The notes: a model not told the origin generated them from the sequence alone. Positions 10,704-23,262 are shown, counted from the stretch's first letter. The stretch is 64,000 bases of DNA from Porpolomopsis calyptriformis (GCA_951640195.1 OX621171.1:620001-684000); one strand, 5' to 3'. Translations and numbers: made by a program.

Positions 10704-12460
10704 GTGCAGAATAATAAAGCAACACAGGTAACATCATAGGACTATGGCCTACATAAATAACAAGCTCTGTAAAGACTAATACAATGTAGCACTATGGATT
10801 GCACAATTTCCAACACACAGAATATCTAAGCCTTCTCATGCACTACTGTAGAATATGTGGTCCCTCATAATCTTCCAACCCTGCACCCTCAAGAATATCT
10901 TGGTAATGAGGTGGCAAAGTTACCCTTCCCACTATCTTGCCGCATTGGGTTAGGGCAATGATTCATATGAGAATCATGAATCAGGTACAGTTTGTGAACT
11001 GGTCATGGCTGAAGGATCGGAAGAAGTTTGCGAGGGGTCCAGCCATGTTGATAGATCTAAAGACTTGGCTTTTATACAGTGAGGCACAGAAACTGAAGGA
11101 TGGCATCATTTCTTGGATGCTTCATCAGAGGTGCTGCAATCTACTTTACCCACATACTTCTGTTGGATGCCCACATTATATGAGGCATTATTGCAATACC
11201 AGCCTGGGTAGTAGTTGATGGCCAATTTGTCGACCTTCCAGTGACCTTCACACAGATGTAGGGATGAGAAATGAAAGTACATTGTTTCACAATAAAACTT
11301 TTGGGCAACAATATCAGCTTTTGACTATGTCTTTGGGGCAAATCCCTGTGACTTCAGGTGTTGGAATACCAGTCTTACAAGAGCTCTCATACTTGTGAGA
11401 GTTTGGCTGTCGATTACTTCTCCATTCTCATCCTCTAGGTATAAGGAAGAGAAGTTGTCTCCATGAGTCACCCGCGATTTTCTGTGACTACCAACTTCCT
11501 AGTTGATGGATAGCAATTCCTTATCCTTATGCGTCTTCTGATTATAGTTGTGCCTTGTCCAGAATTGCACTTTTGGATAGTTTGATCTGTCTAGCAGTAG
11601 AAGAGAGAATGGAAGGCTGGAGAATGATAGTGAGGGAAACAGTAGGGGAAGGATTGACTGTTGGCATGTAGGTGAGGAGGCTGACATGTTTACATTGAGA
11701 TCTTGAGGTGGACTTGCATTCTCCCATGAGAAATGCATTAGGATACATCTATAATGAAGTTTTGTCTTAATCAGTACATGTTGATCTCAACAATGTTTAC
11801 CCAAGGTTACCTGAACTCGGCTTGCATCTTTGAAATTTCTGCAAGCACACATATATAGGTTATATTCCCCAAGTGGATCAGAATATCATGTGTAGCATTG
11901 GCAATGGCACAGAGAACAAGCGGATCAGAAAGTATCATATCCTGCATTCATAACTTGGTTATTGAGAAGACAGAATCAAGTGATACACAAACCATAATTT
12001 GTGCCTCTTGACATGTAAAATGTGGCCAGTAAACCCCATATCTGTTTGCCCAGAACCAGGGCCATATTCCTTGCATTCTCCAGCAGGATTAGGTAGAATC
12101 ATTGAGTGATCTAGGTTGAAGAGATATGCCTCAGCTGAGTTTCATTTTATCATCAGCAAAAACACAAAATCCTTGCAAGATCAGGTGACCCTTGGAAGGG
12201 CTTGGTGGGAGAAAAAGGTCATACGCAGGGAAGTCTTGGCTGGAGGTGGCTGAAAAATTAAGCAGGGGTTTCAAAACCCTATCTTGAGATCCATGCAGGG
12301 AGGTTAAGGTGCTGAGCTATGTAGCCATGCTCAAAGATGTTTTCTACACATACTGGTACTAATACATTGTACACTACATATACTTGTCTACATACTTTTG
12401 TACATAAATGATTACATTTAATCAATGTTGGATCCAAACTAGAAAACAAATGAGTGAGAG
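10704..12460. other. no recognisable gene
   Basis: Only short, unsupported frames. No recognisable LTR, tRNA or tandem repeat. Confidence 0.45.
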
Positions 12461-12461
12461 T

Positions 12462-12692
12462 AGAGTCATGTGAAAAAGTATTTGTGCATTGCAGTAATAC
12501 AAGATATGCAACTCTATGAAATGATGAATTTCAGCAACTGTGCACCTAAACTAGTACTTTGTAGACCTCCCACATGCTTCATAGACAGCCTGGGCATGTC
12601 TAGGCATCGAATCTATCAAGGTATTAATGAAATCTATATCAATCTTTAGCCACTCCTCTTGAAGAGCAACCCACAACACCTTAACATGTCTC
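12462..12692 (-). mobile_element. Tc1/mariner transposase 3' remnant
   Basis: The minus strand reads LWVALQEEWLKIDIDF, INTLIDSMPRHAQAVYEACG and RSTKY then a stop. This is the C-terminal block of Tc1-family DDE transposases (usually ...LIDSMPRRVQAVIKAKGG.TKY). About 80 bp beyond the stop lies tgtgaaaaagtatttgtgc (12469-12487), typical of Tc1 terminal inverted repeats, so the 3' end of the element is preserved while the catalytic domain is gone. Its upstream edge abuts the gypsy chromodomain. Confidence 0.8.
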
Positions 12693-12699
12693 TGAGGTT

Positions 12700-14169
12700 C
12701 CAACGAACCTCCAGCTTGAGTTTTCAGTCATCCCACCTATGGCTGACTATTTTGTCAACTAACCATTCAGTTAGAAGTAGTTCACCGAAGTCATAAGCGT
12801 TTACTGACACTCGGTTAGGGAATAACGCATCATCATTTGGATGGTGCGGATGCAGCAAATTTATGTGAAAGCGTGGATGAGTCTGTTACTTCACGAGCTC
12901 ATCAGGGAGTTCCAACTCATAGCTGGATTCATTAGGAAAGGCCCGTACAACTTTGTACAGCCCAACAAACCTTGGCAGTAGTTTCCCTGCTCTACCTTGC
13001 GGTAGTTTAAGGTTCTTGGTTGATAGATACACGAAATCATTTACTTTTATCAACAGTTCTTCCCTTCTATGCTGATTAGTGTAGTGTCTTTGAAATACAT
13101 GATGCACAATGATTGCGTCGTGAGCAGCTGCCAGATTCTGCAGTGCTTGTTGAGCAAATGCTTGGACACCTGGCAGTGTCTCAGTGGTATTTTCTACCTG
13201 CTTAATCATAGCAGGCATATATGCTCCATTCAGCTTGAATGGGGTGAAGCCTGTAGCTTCACTGATGCTTGCGTTAATCGCAAATTCAGTCATCAGGATC
13301 TTTGCGATCCAGTCTCATTGATCCAAGCTTACAGTTGCTCAGAGGATTTGACCTATTGAACGATTAGCTTGTTCAGTTACACCATCCGTCTGTGGATGGA
13401 ATGATGTAGACATCAACAGTTTAGCTCCTAAGAGCCTATGAAGTTCGCTCCACCATTTGGAGGTAAATTTTGAGTCTCTGTCTGAGACTATACTTTCAGG
13501 AAGGCCGTGAAGCCTTACTACTTCTTTTAAGTAGATCCATGAAAGCTCTGATGCTTTCATTTTGGTATTCACCGGTATCAGGTGGATCATTGATTTCATT
13601 CGACAAATAACTACCCATAGGTAATTGTACCTGTCAATTTTTGGGAACAGACCAATAAAGTCCATTCCAATTGATTGCCATGGTTTCATGGGTATGGGTA
13701 ATGAATGCAACAGTCCTATCAGGCACTGCATATCATCTTTTGACATTTGACAAGTCTGACACGACTTGCAGAATTGTTTAATGTGGCTAAATATCTTGGG
13801 CCACCAGTACCATCATGTTATGTAGTTGGCGGTATGTTGTGGACCAAAATGGCCCACTATTGAGTGTGCTTGATCAATGATCAGGCCGAAAATTGATTCT
13901 TGTCCCATCTTTGCGGATGGGATACATAGTACTTCCTCTCCCCCCAAATTCTTGGACCAAATCAAGCCTTCATGGACAGTGAACACCTTATAGTGATCAG
14001 GGTTTTTGAGAACCTTACTGAATAATGCATCAGATATGCATCCTCCACAAATTGCTACTGTCAGCAATTCATCATGCTCTATATAAGCACGCAAGTTCTC
14101 TCCCCATTTATGGGATTGGAATATCGTTGGATCATCTGGGGATGATCTTAATTTTTTCATCAGTTCCAT
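12700..14169 (-). pseudogene. gypsy integrase and chromodomain
   Basis: Integrase zinc-binding region at 14169-13813, including HSIVGHFGPQHTANYI. Catalytic core at 13746-13339 with GMDFIGLFPKID, SDRDSKFTSKWW and TDGVTEQANRSIG, so all three DDE acidic residues are visible. The C-terminal part (13293-12886) includes KVNDFVYLSTKNL and GLYKVVRAFPNESSYELELP, the GPF/GPY-type module. After the stop the frame still reads LLHPHHPNDDALFP and DKIVSHRW...LKLEVRWN, a decayed chromodomain, cut off at about 12.7 kb. Integrase inserts the cDNA; the chromodomain would read histone marks. Internal stops make this copy dead. Confidence 0.88.
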
Positions 14170-14244
14170 TTCTGGAATTGGAACTAGTGCGAGTGCTGCT
14201 GCTTGCGCATCTCTATCTTCTTCTCTTTCGAGGAGACAATTGCT

Positions 14245-15973
14245 TCAGCATTGTTGAATGTCTTCAATGACCTGGATAGCCTTTATTTTGATGGCTCCAG
14301 TACTGATTTCATTTAGATGATCCCAAGGGAGATCATCCTTTTCAGGGTCTAGACGTATATCTATGTCTATGTAGTTACTCATAGGATAAGCGTCATACCA
14401 TGTATCACTTTCATAATAACATGATAATGCATTGGCAACTTTATTCAGTTGCCCTTTGACGTATGTTATATCAAAGTCAAATCTTGATAGGTATTCCATC
14501 CAACGAGCTTGTCAGCTAGACAGGCATCTTTGTGTCTTGAAAAACTCAAGAGCTTGATAGTCGGTCACAACATGAACCTGATATCCTATCAGTTTGTCCT
14601 CCCATTTAAGGAGGGCTTCAAGTATCGTGATCATTTCATGCTCGAACATACAATAATTCTATTGAGCATCTGTAAACTTTTGTGACATAAATCCTGCTGG
14701 TCTGCAGGTTTGCCAGGTAGGACCTTGTCCATACATTGCACTGATGCCACGTATTGAGGTGTCGCAGATGACCCATATGGGTTCATCTTTCTTGTAATGT
14801 ATCGGCACTAGTATAGGTGTCGAGCAGCATATCTGCTTTATCATGGATTGGTCTCCACGCGAACGGTTGCCCATTCGCCATCATGGCTGCTAACAGCCCT
14901 GTATAACTTGAGATATCTGGCAGGAAATGCGCCAGATATTGTATGAGTCCTATAAATTTCTGGACATTGTTGTAATTGCGTAGTTGTTGCTAATTGCATA
15001 TTCTTGCCATTTTATCAGCATCTGTGTGTAGCCCTTTGTCATCTATCTTATGACCTAGACAGTTGATAACATTGGCATACAGTTTGCACTTCTCCTCTTG
15101 GAGGTAGAACTTGTATTCTCATAGTTTACCAAACACAAGACCCAAGTGTTTTTCATGCTCCGAGACAGAAGCATTATAGACAAATAGATCGTCAAGATAC
15201 GCATACATGAATATGCCAATGAAATCTCAAAAGATCATTGTCATTACCCACTGGAATGTAGCGGGTGCATTGTAGTCTCCTATCTGCATTGTATAGCTCA
15301 CATAGGTGCCATATATAGTTGCAAACGCGCTTTTATGCACATCTTCAGGTACTGTCTGTACCTGCTCATAAGCATCTGATAAGTTGATTTTTAACCTTAT
15401 TGTTCTGCTGGCCACATCATATCTGATCTGGTCTTGGTCTGGAAAGGGCGTAACGTCCTTCAAAGTATTGTCATTGCGTTTACGACAATCAATTGGCATC
15501 CATAGAGTGCCATTCTTTTTTGGAATGCACAGCATTGGAGCTGCTTGATCAGTTTGCACTGATTCCCACCATCCAGCATGCATATACTGCATGATCTTTG
15601 CCATAAGCTGAGGCTTTAGCAAGTCCAGACATCTTGGAAGGTAGTAATTGTACTTCTTATCTTCATCGATAAGAGGTATGTGGTGATTGACACCACGTAC
15701 CGGAGGCAATTCCTTGGGTACTCCGTGCATAATATCTTGGCATGCTTCGATCCATTTGGCTTGAAGGCGAGGTCTGTCCTCATGTGTTAGGGACATTTCA
15801 GTCCTTTCATTCAGTTGAACAATTTGAGCTACACTCAGTAGCATCTTTTCATTAGACCTAGTAGGGGTACTTTCTTTTATTTTCTTTGTGTTCACATCTG
15901 AACACCTTTTTCTTGAAAACTCCTTGACAAACTCTTTTGGTTTGTCAGTTTCTATGATGTCCTGTCTAGACAT
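14245..15973 (-). pseudogene. gypsy reverse transcriptase-RNase H
   Basis: RT fingers/palm: APMLCIPKKNGTLWMPIDCR, then RLKINLSDAYEQVQ, ATFQWVMTMIF, and YAYLDDLFVYN near 15195 with the catalytic YLDD pair intact. Then LGHKIDDKGLH and FIGLIQYLAHFLPDIS thumb/connection motifs, followed by RNase H (14874-14245) with YLSRFDFDITYVKGQLN, NKVANALSCYYE. Several stops split it (after 15227, near 15120 and 14520). Length and order are normal for gypsy pol. Confidence 0.88.
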
Positions 15974-16033
15974 CTTCCTTGCAGAACCAAAAGGTTCTGT
16001 GTCCGCTAGTTATTCAGCAGACCTTTGTTCAGT

Positions 16034-16912
16034 TCATTGCAGCAATTGTCTGTGCACAATTTCGTCATTTTCCTCCCCTTCAGTTAGAGCGGGAGCAGCT
16101 ACCCTGTGGACCATTATCTGGTTCGCGCTAGGCTCTAGCATAATTTCGAATTCACACATGAACCTGATGCCAATTATAGCGTTGAATCTGTCGATATTTA
16201 TGATATCAAAGTAGTATTTCTTTGCGATACTTTCATACCATACAGGACAGTAAGTACTATAGTTAATCTGCGATCTGCTACCACAGCATCCTAGTTGGAT
16301 CAGAACAGGGTCCTTCAACTGATATATTTTCAAGTTTGCAACTCTTGCAAATTCTGGGCTAATAGCATCAAAGGTGCTGCCTGTATCAAACATTACAATG
16401 GCTATGAGGCCGTTTAATTCCATGTGAGCCACTAGAGGCCTTACTTTCATGCTCAGCTTCGCTGGGCAGTCCTGCTGTCTGCTGGACTTATGAACCCATG
16501 ATTTGGGTTGAGTGTCCTCTTTGAACACTTGTTCGTCATTTATAGACACCATAAATTCATGAGCAGGGTTGCTCATTTCTCTGATTGAATGTATCTGTTC
16601 ATTGACGATGTTATTGTCATCTTCCTCTTGTGAGTACTCTTCATACTCATCATATTCTTGGAGGTGATACTCTTCACCTTGTGATGTATACTGCAACCCT
16701 TGTAAGGGATCATCCTCCTCTTCTTCAACTACAATTCTGTAGTTGTTTTGAGGCTCATCTGCCTCTTGGTCATTCTTGTCGATAGCATCTTCTGCTACCA
16801 TTTTGAATGCATCCTCCCCCTCTTGGATAGCTGCCATTTGGGGCTTCCCAAAATTGGGATATTTCAGATTAGTCACATAGTGGCCAAACTTGCCACACGC
16901 GTAGCATTTCAC
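16034..16912 (-). pseudogene. gypsy gag knuckle and aspartic protease
   Basis: The frame starts at a zinc knuckle, CYACGKFGHYVTNL, whose fourth ligand position reads Leu, not Cys. A long acidic linker follows (runs of Glu/Asp, QEEDDNN), then a retropepsin-type core with VMFDTGSTFDAISPEFA, where the DTGS active-site triad is intact, and FNAIIGIRFMCEFE as the second conserved block. The protease would cut the polyprotein. It is continuous for 292 codons, the best-preserved block of the element. Confidence 0.85.
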
Positions 16913-17224
16913 ACCAGACGATCCTGTCTGGTTCCTATTATGTGCTGGCGCCTGCGGTATCAGTTTACTTCCAGAACCACTTGGTCTATTCAGCAGTAGT
17001 CTGTAAGGCTAACGGTTGTCAGTCAGTCTATACAGTTAGTATGGACCTCATTTGTTAGCATACTTATTGTACACTGGCTTCGAATATGACAGCGTTTCTT
17101 TATTTGTCATCTGATTTATAGGTGGCTGCATATTCACAGTCACCTTCAGCTGACTGGTTACTCCAGATGTTGCCTTGCCTCACTCATCATAGCAATGCTT
17201 TATTCAAATGCTCTCTTCAACACA

Positions 17225-18382
17225 TCAAGCTACTTTGAGGATTGTCTCAAACGACAAGGTTTTGGTAGTAACGCCTTTCTGGACAACTGTGTTGGTTATC
17301 CTTACAGGTAGACCTAATAATAATTGGGTTTTAAATGTATACAAGTCAGGCTCATGTATCATATGTCCTGCGTACCTCTCGAGGTTATAGAAAAATCCTG
17401 AGACACCACCTTCCGTGGTGTACTTTCTTGAATAGAATTTCATCATAGCATCCTGTATAGATGCTTCATGAATAAACCAGTCATACAGTCTGGTTATGAC
17501 CTCTTTAAATGTCCATTGGTGTTTCTGCCTAGACACGCTGTTGACATTGTCGTTAAACCACTGTCTTGCTTTGTCCGCAAGATAAATAGCTATTAAAGTG
17601 ATACGCTTGGGCTCAGCATTAGGTCCAGCATAGTTGGACAATTTCAACCATCTCAAGAATGATTGAAGCCACCCATCGAATTTCTCAATGTCCTCTTCAC
17701 TGCTATACTCTTTTGGAGTAGGCAGTTTAGGTGATGAGGTTCAGAAACCAGATAGGTTTCCTTTCAGTGGTTTGCCCACTTGTTCATCAATTAATTTATG
17801 ATATTTACAATGAATGTCTCTGAGGTAATCAGAGCGTCGATCTTTCCCCTCATATTTATGAGGTTTACGGATACGACTTCTGTGTCATATTGTTGTTTTT
17901 GATGTCTGTTTAGATGTTCTCTTACTACCATGTCTGGTAGCATCAGAGGGTCAATTTCTCAACTGATCACTTCCAGTGTCCATTGTTTCACTATGATCAG
18001 ACTCATCATCAGAAGACGATCCTTGATCTGGGTCGTCTGAATCACCATCGTCTGACTGGTGATACTGCCTTCTATCTGAGGGCAGCCTGCGGTCTCATTT
18101 GGACTACTCATTTTGTCCTTCTGCCCATAAATCTATGGTTTCTCTAGAAGCATTAAAGGCTATGCCTTGATTGTCCAGGCCAGATCTTCTGGTTTCATGG
18201 ATGTCGCCATTTCTCAACCTTTGGATGGCCACTCTGTCCTTGATTGTGAATGTGCCTGGTCTCAAGGCCGCTTCATTTTCTTGTTCAAATGACCTGTTCC
18301 AGTCATTCCTCTTCTTACTTCCATGTCGATGTTTATCGACTCGATCAGCCGCGGCTCGCTGTCTCTGATAGATGGAACTCAT
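17225..18382 (-). pseudogene. gypsy gag
   Basis: The core frame 17656-17225 has RITLIAIYLADKARQWFND, FKEVITRLYDWFIHEAS and FFYNLERYAGHMIHEPDLYT, matching the retrotransposon gag domain of basidiomycete gypsy elements (capsid). A further charged block, 18382-18104 (MSSIYQRQRAAADRVDKHR...), is in line with the N-terminal part of the same protein. Stops separate the two. Another Gln/Ser/Thr-rich open frame at 19122-18592 may be the true 5' end of gag, but carries no motif. Confidence 0.75.
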
Positions 18383-18591
18383 CTCATCTTCTTATCAAGG
18401 GTGGTGAAGCTTAGCTTCTGCTTGTTGCAGAAGTTCGTCTTCTTTATCCCTATCTGGACGAATGGGTGTATCTGTCTTATTTCGATGGGTGTTGTTGCTA
18501 TTCTTATGCACCATAACCTTGTTAAGGTCATTGGCTAGCTTCATGAATTCCTCATGACTAATTCCACCCGTTCTCATCTGAATGGGTCTTG

Positions 18592-19122
18592 TTACTCATA
18601 TTGATCATTTATTTCATTATGCTGTAATAGATTTAACATTTGATGAATGTATACTTGTTCATTCAGGTTTTGTGACAAGGAAGGGTTTCCTGTCCTCATT
18701 TGACCCTCAGTGAGGGTGTGCATTAATGTATCGAGCGTAGGGTTGATTGTCATGCTTACATGCCAACTTGTCATTGGCAACGACTCCTCTCTTTCCATGA
18801 GTTGGGAGCTGCCATCATCTAAGTTGGCACAATGTCTTTGTTCACTCTGGGGTGAATTTACAGCCATTGTTGGCCGTCTTTGGGTGTCACTAAGGTTGTG
18901 ACATGGCACACCCATTCCTGGGTTATCATTGTCAGGTGGTTTGCCTTGCGAGTTGCGCACCGTTGAGGCCTGCGTGATTTGAGTCTTCATGTGGGTCTTC
19001 ATCATTGATAGAGGCTGTGTTGTCGACAGGGAAGCTTTTTCAATCAAAGTTGATTTACACAGATATTCCACAATTTCTTGGGGATGTGCAAAAAAGTGTA
19101 AGGGTTGGGGATAAGTTATCAC
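18592..19122 (-). CDS. hypothetical, possibly 5' end of gypsy gag
   Basis: A 176-codon frame rich in Ser, Thr, Gln, Met and Pro, with no domain I recognise. It begins MITYPQPLHFFAHPQEIVEY and includes TLDTLMHTLTEGQMRTGNPS. It is collinear with and upstream of the gypsy gag blocks on the same strand. Low complexity limits any inference. Confidence 0.3.
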   Translation of the reverse strand: MITYPQPLHFFAHPQEIVEYLCKSTLIEKASLSTTQPLSMMKTHMKTQITQASTVRNSQGKPPDNDNPGMGVPCHNLSDTQRRPTMAVNSPQSEQRHCANLDDGSSQLMEREESLPMTSWHVSMTINPTLDTLMHTLTEGQMRTGNPSLSQNLNEQVYIHQMLNLLQHNEINDQYE

Positions 19123-19497
19123 ACTTTGCTCAATACCAGGATATGCACAGAACCAATGTATTGGGGCAATCTGGTATAAGCGGGAGTGGGATGTAAACTT
19201 ATTGTTTACCTAAGTGTAACCAGTACTTAAGGTATCTGGTAACACAGCACAGTGGCTGTATGTAATATATCTGTTACAATCCATCCATCCATTCAATCTG
19301 AGTGTCATATCTGAATAACAGCTCAAGCCAAGTGTTGCACACTCAATGAGAGGTACCTTTCTATTGCCTCAAACAAGTCCTGTCTGCTGCATCATGGCAA
19401 CATTTTATACTCACCCTCTAACACAATGAGACTCACCAGCAGGCTCAACTACACTCAAATATCACTCCCATGTGCCACTGAACACTTGATGCTATGA

Positions 19498-20258
19498 TTG
19501 ACCCCCACCCTATTTACTCCTTTGAAATGCATGAGGATAATGGAGATTTCTCTAGCATCAACTTCATCAGGATCATTTCTTGTCTCAAAAGCAAGAATGA
19601 ACTCACTATCAAATATTCCAGCACCTATACTGGAGACACCCCCTGCCCTTTGCCAACCTGATTGGACACTTTTGGACAAGCCTAGCCTATCCTCTTCAAG
19701 TGACCTTGCTGCACTACATAACCATGTCACTCACTTGACACAAAGTCTCCAAAATGCTCAGCAAAACCTTGTAGCCTGTGAACACATCGAAGAGGTCTAA
19801 CAGCACAACTGGTTGTCCAAAATCTGACACTCACTAAGCTCAATTGAAGCATTGAACTCTAAAGAAAATCGAAAAAAAGATGACTGCACCTTGCGTTTTG
19901 ATAGGAAGGGACTCTGCCTCACTTCTGATGAAATTCACAAGCAATTAGTGACCATGGCACAGCGAAAGCAGGATGAGGCAGCTAATAAGGAGCAGAAGGT
20001 GGCCAAGAGGACCACAAAGCAGGATGCCAAAGCAGCAGTTGCAGCCGAGTGGGAAGAGATCAAATGAGTTTATAATATCCAGGTAAAAGAGTGGGAGGCC
20101 AAATGTGAGCAGTTGGGGTCTGAGGGTGTTCCAAAGAGGGAGTGGCCCAAGAAACCAGCTTAGCAGAAGAAACCACAGCTTCCTGACCTGTCTGGAGCTG
20201 CAGGAGAGGTTGTAGTGGGTGTTGATATGGATGCAGCAGTTATCGATTGCAATGTGTG
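19498..20258 (+). pseudogene. C-terminal region of a fungal TE-encoded protein (pogo/Tc1-like)
   Basis: Plus-strand blocks: PDWTLLDKPSLSSSSDLAAL, HNHVTHLTQSLQNAQQN, then after a frameshift QLVVQNLTLTKL, NSKENRKKDDCTLRFDRKG, LTSDEIHKQL, RKQDEAANKEQKVAKRTTKQ and AEWEEIKWEYNIQVKEWEAK. This heptad-rich tail is typical of basidiomycete pogo/jerky-type DDE transposase genes, where it follows the DDE core and may form a coiled coil. The HTH and DDE parts are absent. At least one frameshift (about 19800) and a stop (about 20065) disable it. Confidence 0.6.
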
Positions 20259-20299
20259 ACAGATGGTTACAGTTGTGTGAAGGATATATTAATTGTGAT

Positions 20300-21411
20300 G
20301 GCTTCAAGAATCCTATGTTTCTTTCATCGGGACTTCCACCTCCAATTAAAAAATGTATCAATCATGTTGGTAAATGGTTCTGATACTCTTTCATGCAATA
20401 CCAACAAATAATCACAGAAAATGAGGTTGAGACACAAGTTAAAAGTCATGTGTGAAGGAGGTGTATTACACTGTAATTGTTATGGATCCTTGATGATATA
20501 TGCATGTCAGCACTCTATTGAATAGGTACCCTATTCACTTTGGTGTTTGAAATAATGCCTTGCATGATTTTGGGATGTGGCAGTTTTCAATTGGTCAATT
20601 GCATTTTCCAACCGAAACCCCCATGTCAACTTGTGGTCATGGAACTGTTCTGGAGCAAATGTGATTATTGATAAGAGGTGCCTGAGCAAGATAGCAATAA
20701 TGAAGTTAGCAGATGCAGCACCAGCTATAATACCGAAAAGGTATTACAATGTTTAAAATACCTTCCTTGAAGATAGAATTGGGGAAAGTTGACAGCTCTG
20801 CTATTGCCCAGTGTTACCAGAATGGTAGATCTGGTTGATGGAGATAAGAATGAGTAGTCCTAATGAATTACATAAACAAGTTTAGATTCACCCGTGGGAA
20901 TTACCATATATAGTAATCACCCATGGGAATGACCATGACCCCCCCTTCCCCCCTGAATAAAACCAGTTATAAACTAGTTACCTGTAGTGTAAATCTACTC
21001 TATTTATCTCTTCTTTATCTTCAGACCTTATTTACACTGATTAATTGCATCTTATCAACCTAGTCTACTTATCTACTTAGTATCAGGTATATTACACATT
21101 TATTACAAGCTTAACAATATATATTATCTGCATATACTTTATATTTATTATATGCTAAGTCTAGTATATATCTTCGTAGACAAGAAATCCTATAATATAG
21201 TTAGTGTGTATGCTACATATCTTGTATACTATGTATCTTGCATATATTTTATTATATATTCTATATATTATACATACTATCTGCTAGGTATATTGTGTTG
21301 TGTATATTCTATATTTGCTACACCAACTTCTTTTTACTACTCTAAGTCATATACTATACAAATCTCTTTCATGTTTATAGCTCTCATTACCAAAACCTGA
21401 TATGTGCATAA
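20300..21411. other. AT-rich sequence without genes
   Basis: No supported gene. 21050-21400 is strongly AT-rich with many tata/atac steps. Near 20880 a short phrase, cacccgtgggaattaccat / cacccatgggaatgaccat, is repeated 33 bp apart. Composition suggests decay of former repeats. Confidence 0.5.
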
Positions 21412-22900
21412 GCACTAATGGGCGCTTGCTCATAGTGGGGGCTACAAGGCTCCAAAAGAATAGGCTCTAAAGCCCATTCTTTGTATCCTCTGGGACTGTT
21501 CCAAGCCTGCGCAGGTGTCAGGACTGAGGTTCCAAGGGGGTTCTCTAGGCCTAACATAACACAATCAGGGTTGGAAAGCGTTCCAAAGAAGCTATTGGAT
21601 TCGAGGCGGAACCACAGTATGTAGACGAGTAAGTCAAAACTAGAGTAGTCTACTATAAAATGTGTATGTTATATATGCGTAGCAAATAAAGGGATTTTAT
21701 GAAGAACTAAGAGGAACGAACATCTAAGGGTCATAAGGACCTTGTATGTAAGGGGAAGTCATCTACAATATAGCCTTCAAAGGGGACTCTAACAGAATGT
21801 ATGGGATAAAAAGTAGAAAGGGAAGAAAGGGACCATTATGGATGGTCCAAATGGTGGAGTGGCTCAGAGTGCGCCAGTCAAGTGCACTCAGATGGCACAC
21901 AGCTTTTAGGGATTCCAACGAACCAATTTCGGAATGAATCTGATTAGTAGATCTTGAGTTATCTTTGGTTTAGTGCGCAGGACGAGTATGCTCAGATTGC
22001 GCAAGATGATATGATATCATCCAAAGGTGCGCAGAACGAGTACACTCAGATCGCGCAAGATGATATGACATCATCCAAAGGTGCGCGAAATGAGTGTGTT
22101 CAGATGGCGCAAGGTATCGGGTTTGAGATTTCTAACAGCAGGTGTATAAAAGTGGTTATAGTTATGGCTATTATGGTTAGCTGGGGTGATCCTGGATGAA
22201 GAGGCAGTGGTGGTTAGTAGTTAGCAGCAAATAATAGCATAGAAAGAGTGGACCTTGGAGGTCTACTCATCTGATACTCACTAGGGCCTAAGCAGGATGT
22301 AGTGGTCACTGCGATTGAGAGTGATCAGTGATATAAGCTTGAGTCAGCCTCACGTTACTAGTGTAACTAACTTGAGTTGCACAATATCCAGTAGTTAGAA
22401 TCACTTCAAAATTCATACAGTATATCCCCTATTGTATGCAAATTGGACTACCTGATTACATATGCTCAGATATAGTGGTTCATATGTTGTATTCAAGTCA
22501 ATCCCATAATAATACTATTGTATTGTCACTATATTTTCACAATGTTTAATAGTCAAAATCACCTCAGACTTAATACTGAATGTCCACTAGTATGTACCCA
22601 TTGCCCCACCTAATTTTGTGTGTCTGGGTGCAGTGGTTCTTGTGCTGGACATGTATGAGTCCTATAATGACACCCTAGTATTCTCACCAACCTTTGGCAA
22701 CATCTAATAGCCAGAATCACTTTGAATTTGGTCCCAGATATCTATCATTATATATCCATCACCTGGCCAAATTTCATGTCTCTGCATTGAGCAGTTCCTG
22801 TGCTGTATTTGAATGAACTTTGTATTACAGGGGTAGAGGGAGACCATTGCCTCCACATGGTGTAGGAATTCAATGGAATTGCTCCCCAGTCCATACATCC
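21412..22900 (+). repeat. duplicated block, AT-shifted copy
   Basis: Two parts match the block at 25745-26615: 21412-21520 (gggcgctt...gtgggggct...aagcccattctttg) and 22140-22880 (from gtataaaagtggtt through cttgagttgcacaatatccagtag to gagggagaccattgcctc). About 600 bp between them (21.52-22.14 kb) is not in the other copy and contains the 54-bp tandem repeat. Compared with the GC-rich copy, differences in the readable stretch are almost all C-to-T or G-to-A here. Confidence 0.8.
21973..22113 (+). repeat. 54-bp tandem repeat
   Basis: Units start at 21973, 22027 and 22081 (gtgcgcag.acgagta...cagat.gcgcaagatgat...catccaaag), the third partial. 54 is divisible by three and the open frame 21954-22199 reads an 18-residue repeat around Q-EY-QIAQDDM-SSKGA, but there is no other sign of a gene. 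Confidence 0.85.
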
Positions 22901-23170
22901 ATGATATGTGAATATCTGTATATTTTACAAGTTAAAATTATTTCGAAACTTTTTTTCAACTTAGAAAAAAAAAGGGGGATCATCTTTCAACTACATCCAC
23001 ATTATAATCTAATCGAGAGACTGCTCGCCATGGCCAGCACACTTAAACCATTATTGGGTTATATAGTTTATCTCCAAATTGCTCGCCATGGCTAGCAAAT
23101 ATAACTAGAGGCTTAGTAGTCAATTGACAATCTGTGGGGGCTTAAATCCCATAGGAACGACACCTCTGGC

Positions 23171-23262
23171 CTTGGGTGGATTAGAACCCTCAGCCTCAAT
23201 GCACTCCATGGAGTGTTCAACAAATTATACAATGTTAACCATTATACCAAATCATCATATAT
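23171..23262 (-). repeat. tRNA-like / SINE head (pol III boxes)
   Basis: On the minus strand, TGGTATAATGGTTA (near 23236-23249) resembles a tRNA A box, and GGTTCTAATCC (23178-23188) matches the B-box consensus GGTTCRANTCC, about 50 bp downstream, as in tRNAs. The acceptor stem does not pair convincingly, so this is more likely a tRNA-derived SINE or degenerate tRNA than a functional tRNA. The 3' body would run toward 23000. Confidence 0.45.

Larger units (their letters stand above)
12700..18391 (-). mobile_element. chromodomain Ty3/gypsy element, LTRs not found
   Basis: Minus-strand order gag, protease, RT, RNase H, integrase, chromodomain: the Ty3/gypsy order, of the chromovirus branch that targets heterochromatin. 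All open blocks are separated by stops or frameshifts. The 3' LTR is missing because a Tc1-like remnant abuts the chromodomain at about 12.7 kb. I could not identify a 5' LTR; the element may extend to about 19.2 kb. Confidence 0.9.

Noticed and set aside
10937..11218. Short Trp-rich plus-strand frame
   Set aside because: No motif, no splice support and no resemblance to any family I know.
23171..23262. Functional tRNA gene
   Set aside because: Boxes are present but the acceptor and D stems do not pair convincingly, and no anticodon arm of correct length is evident.
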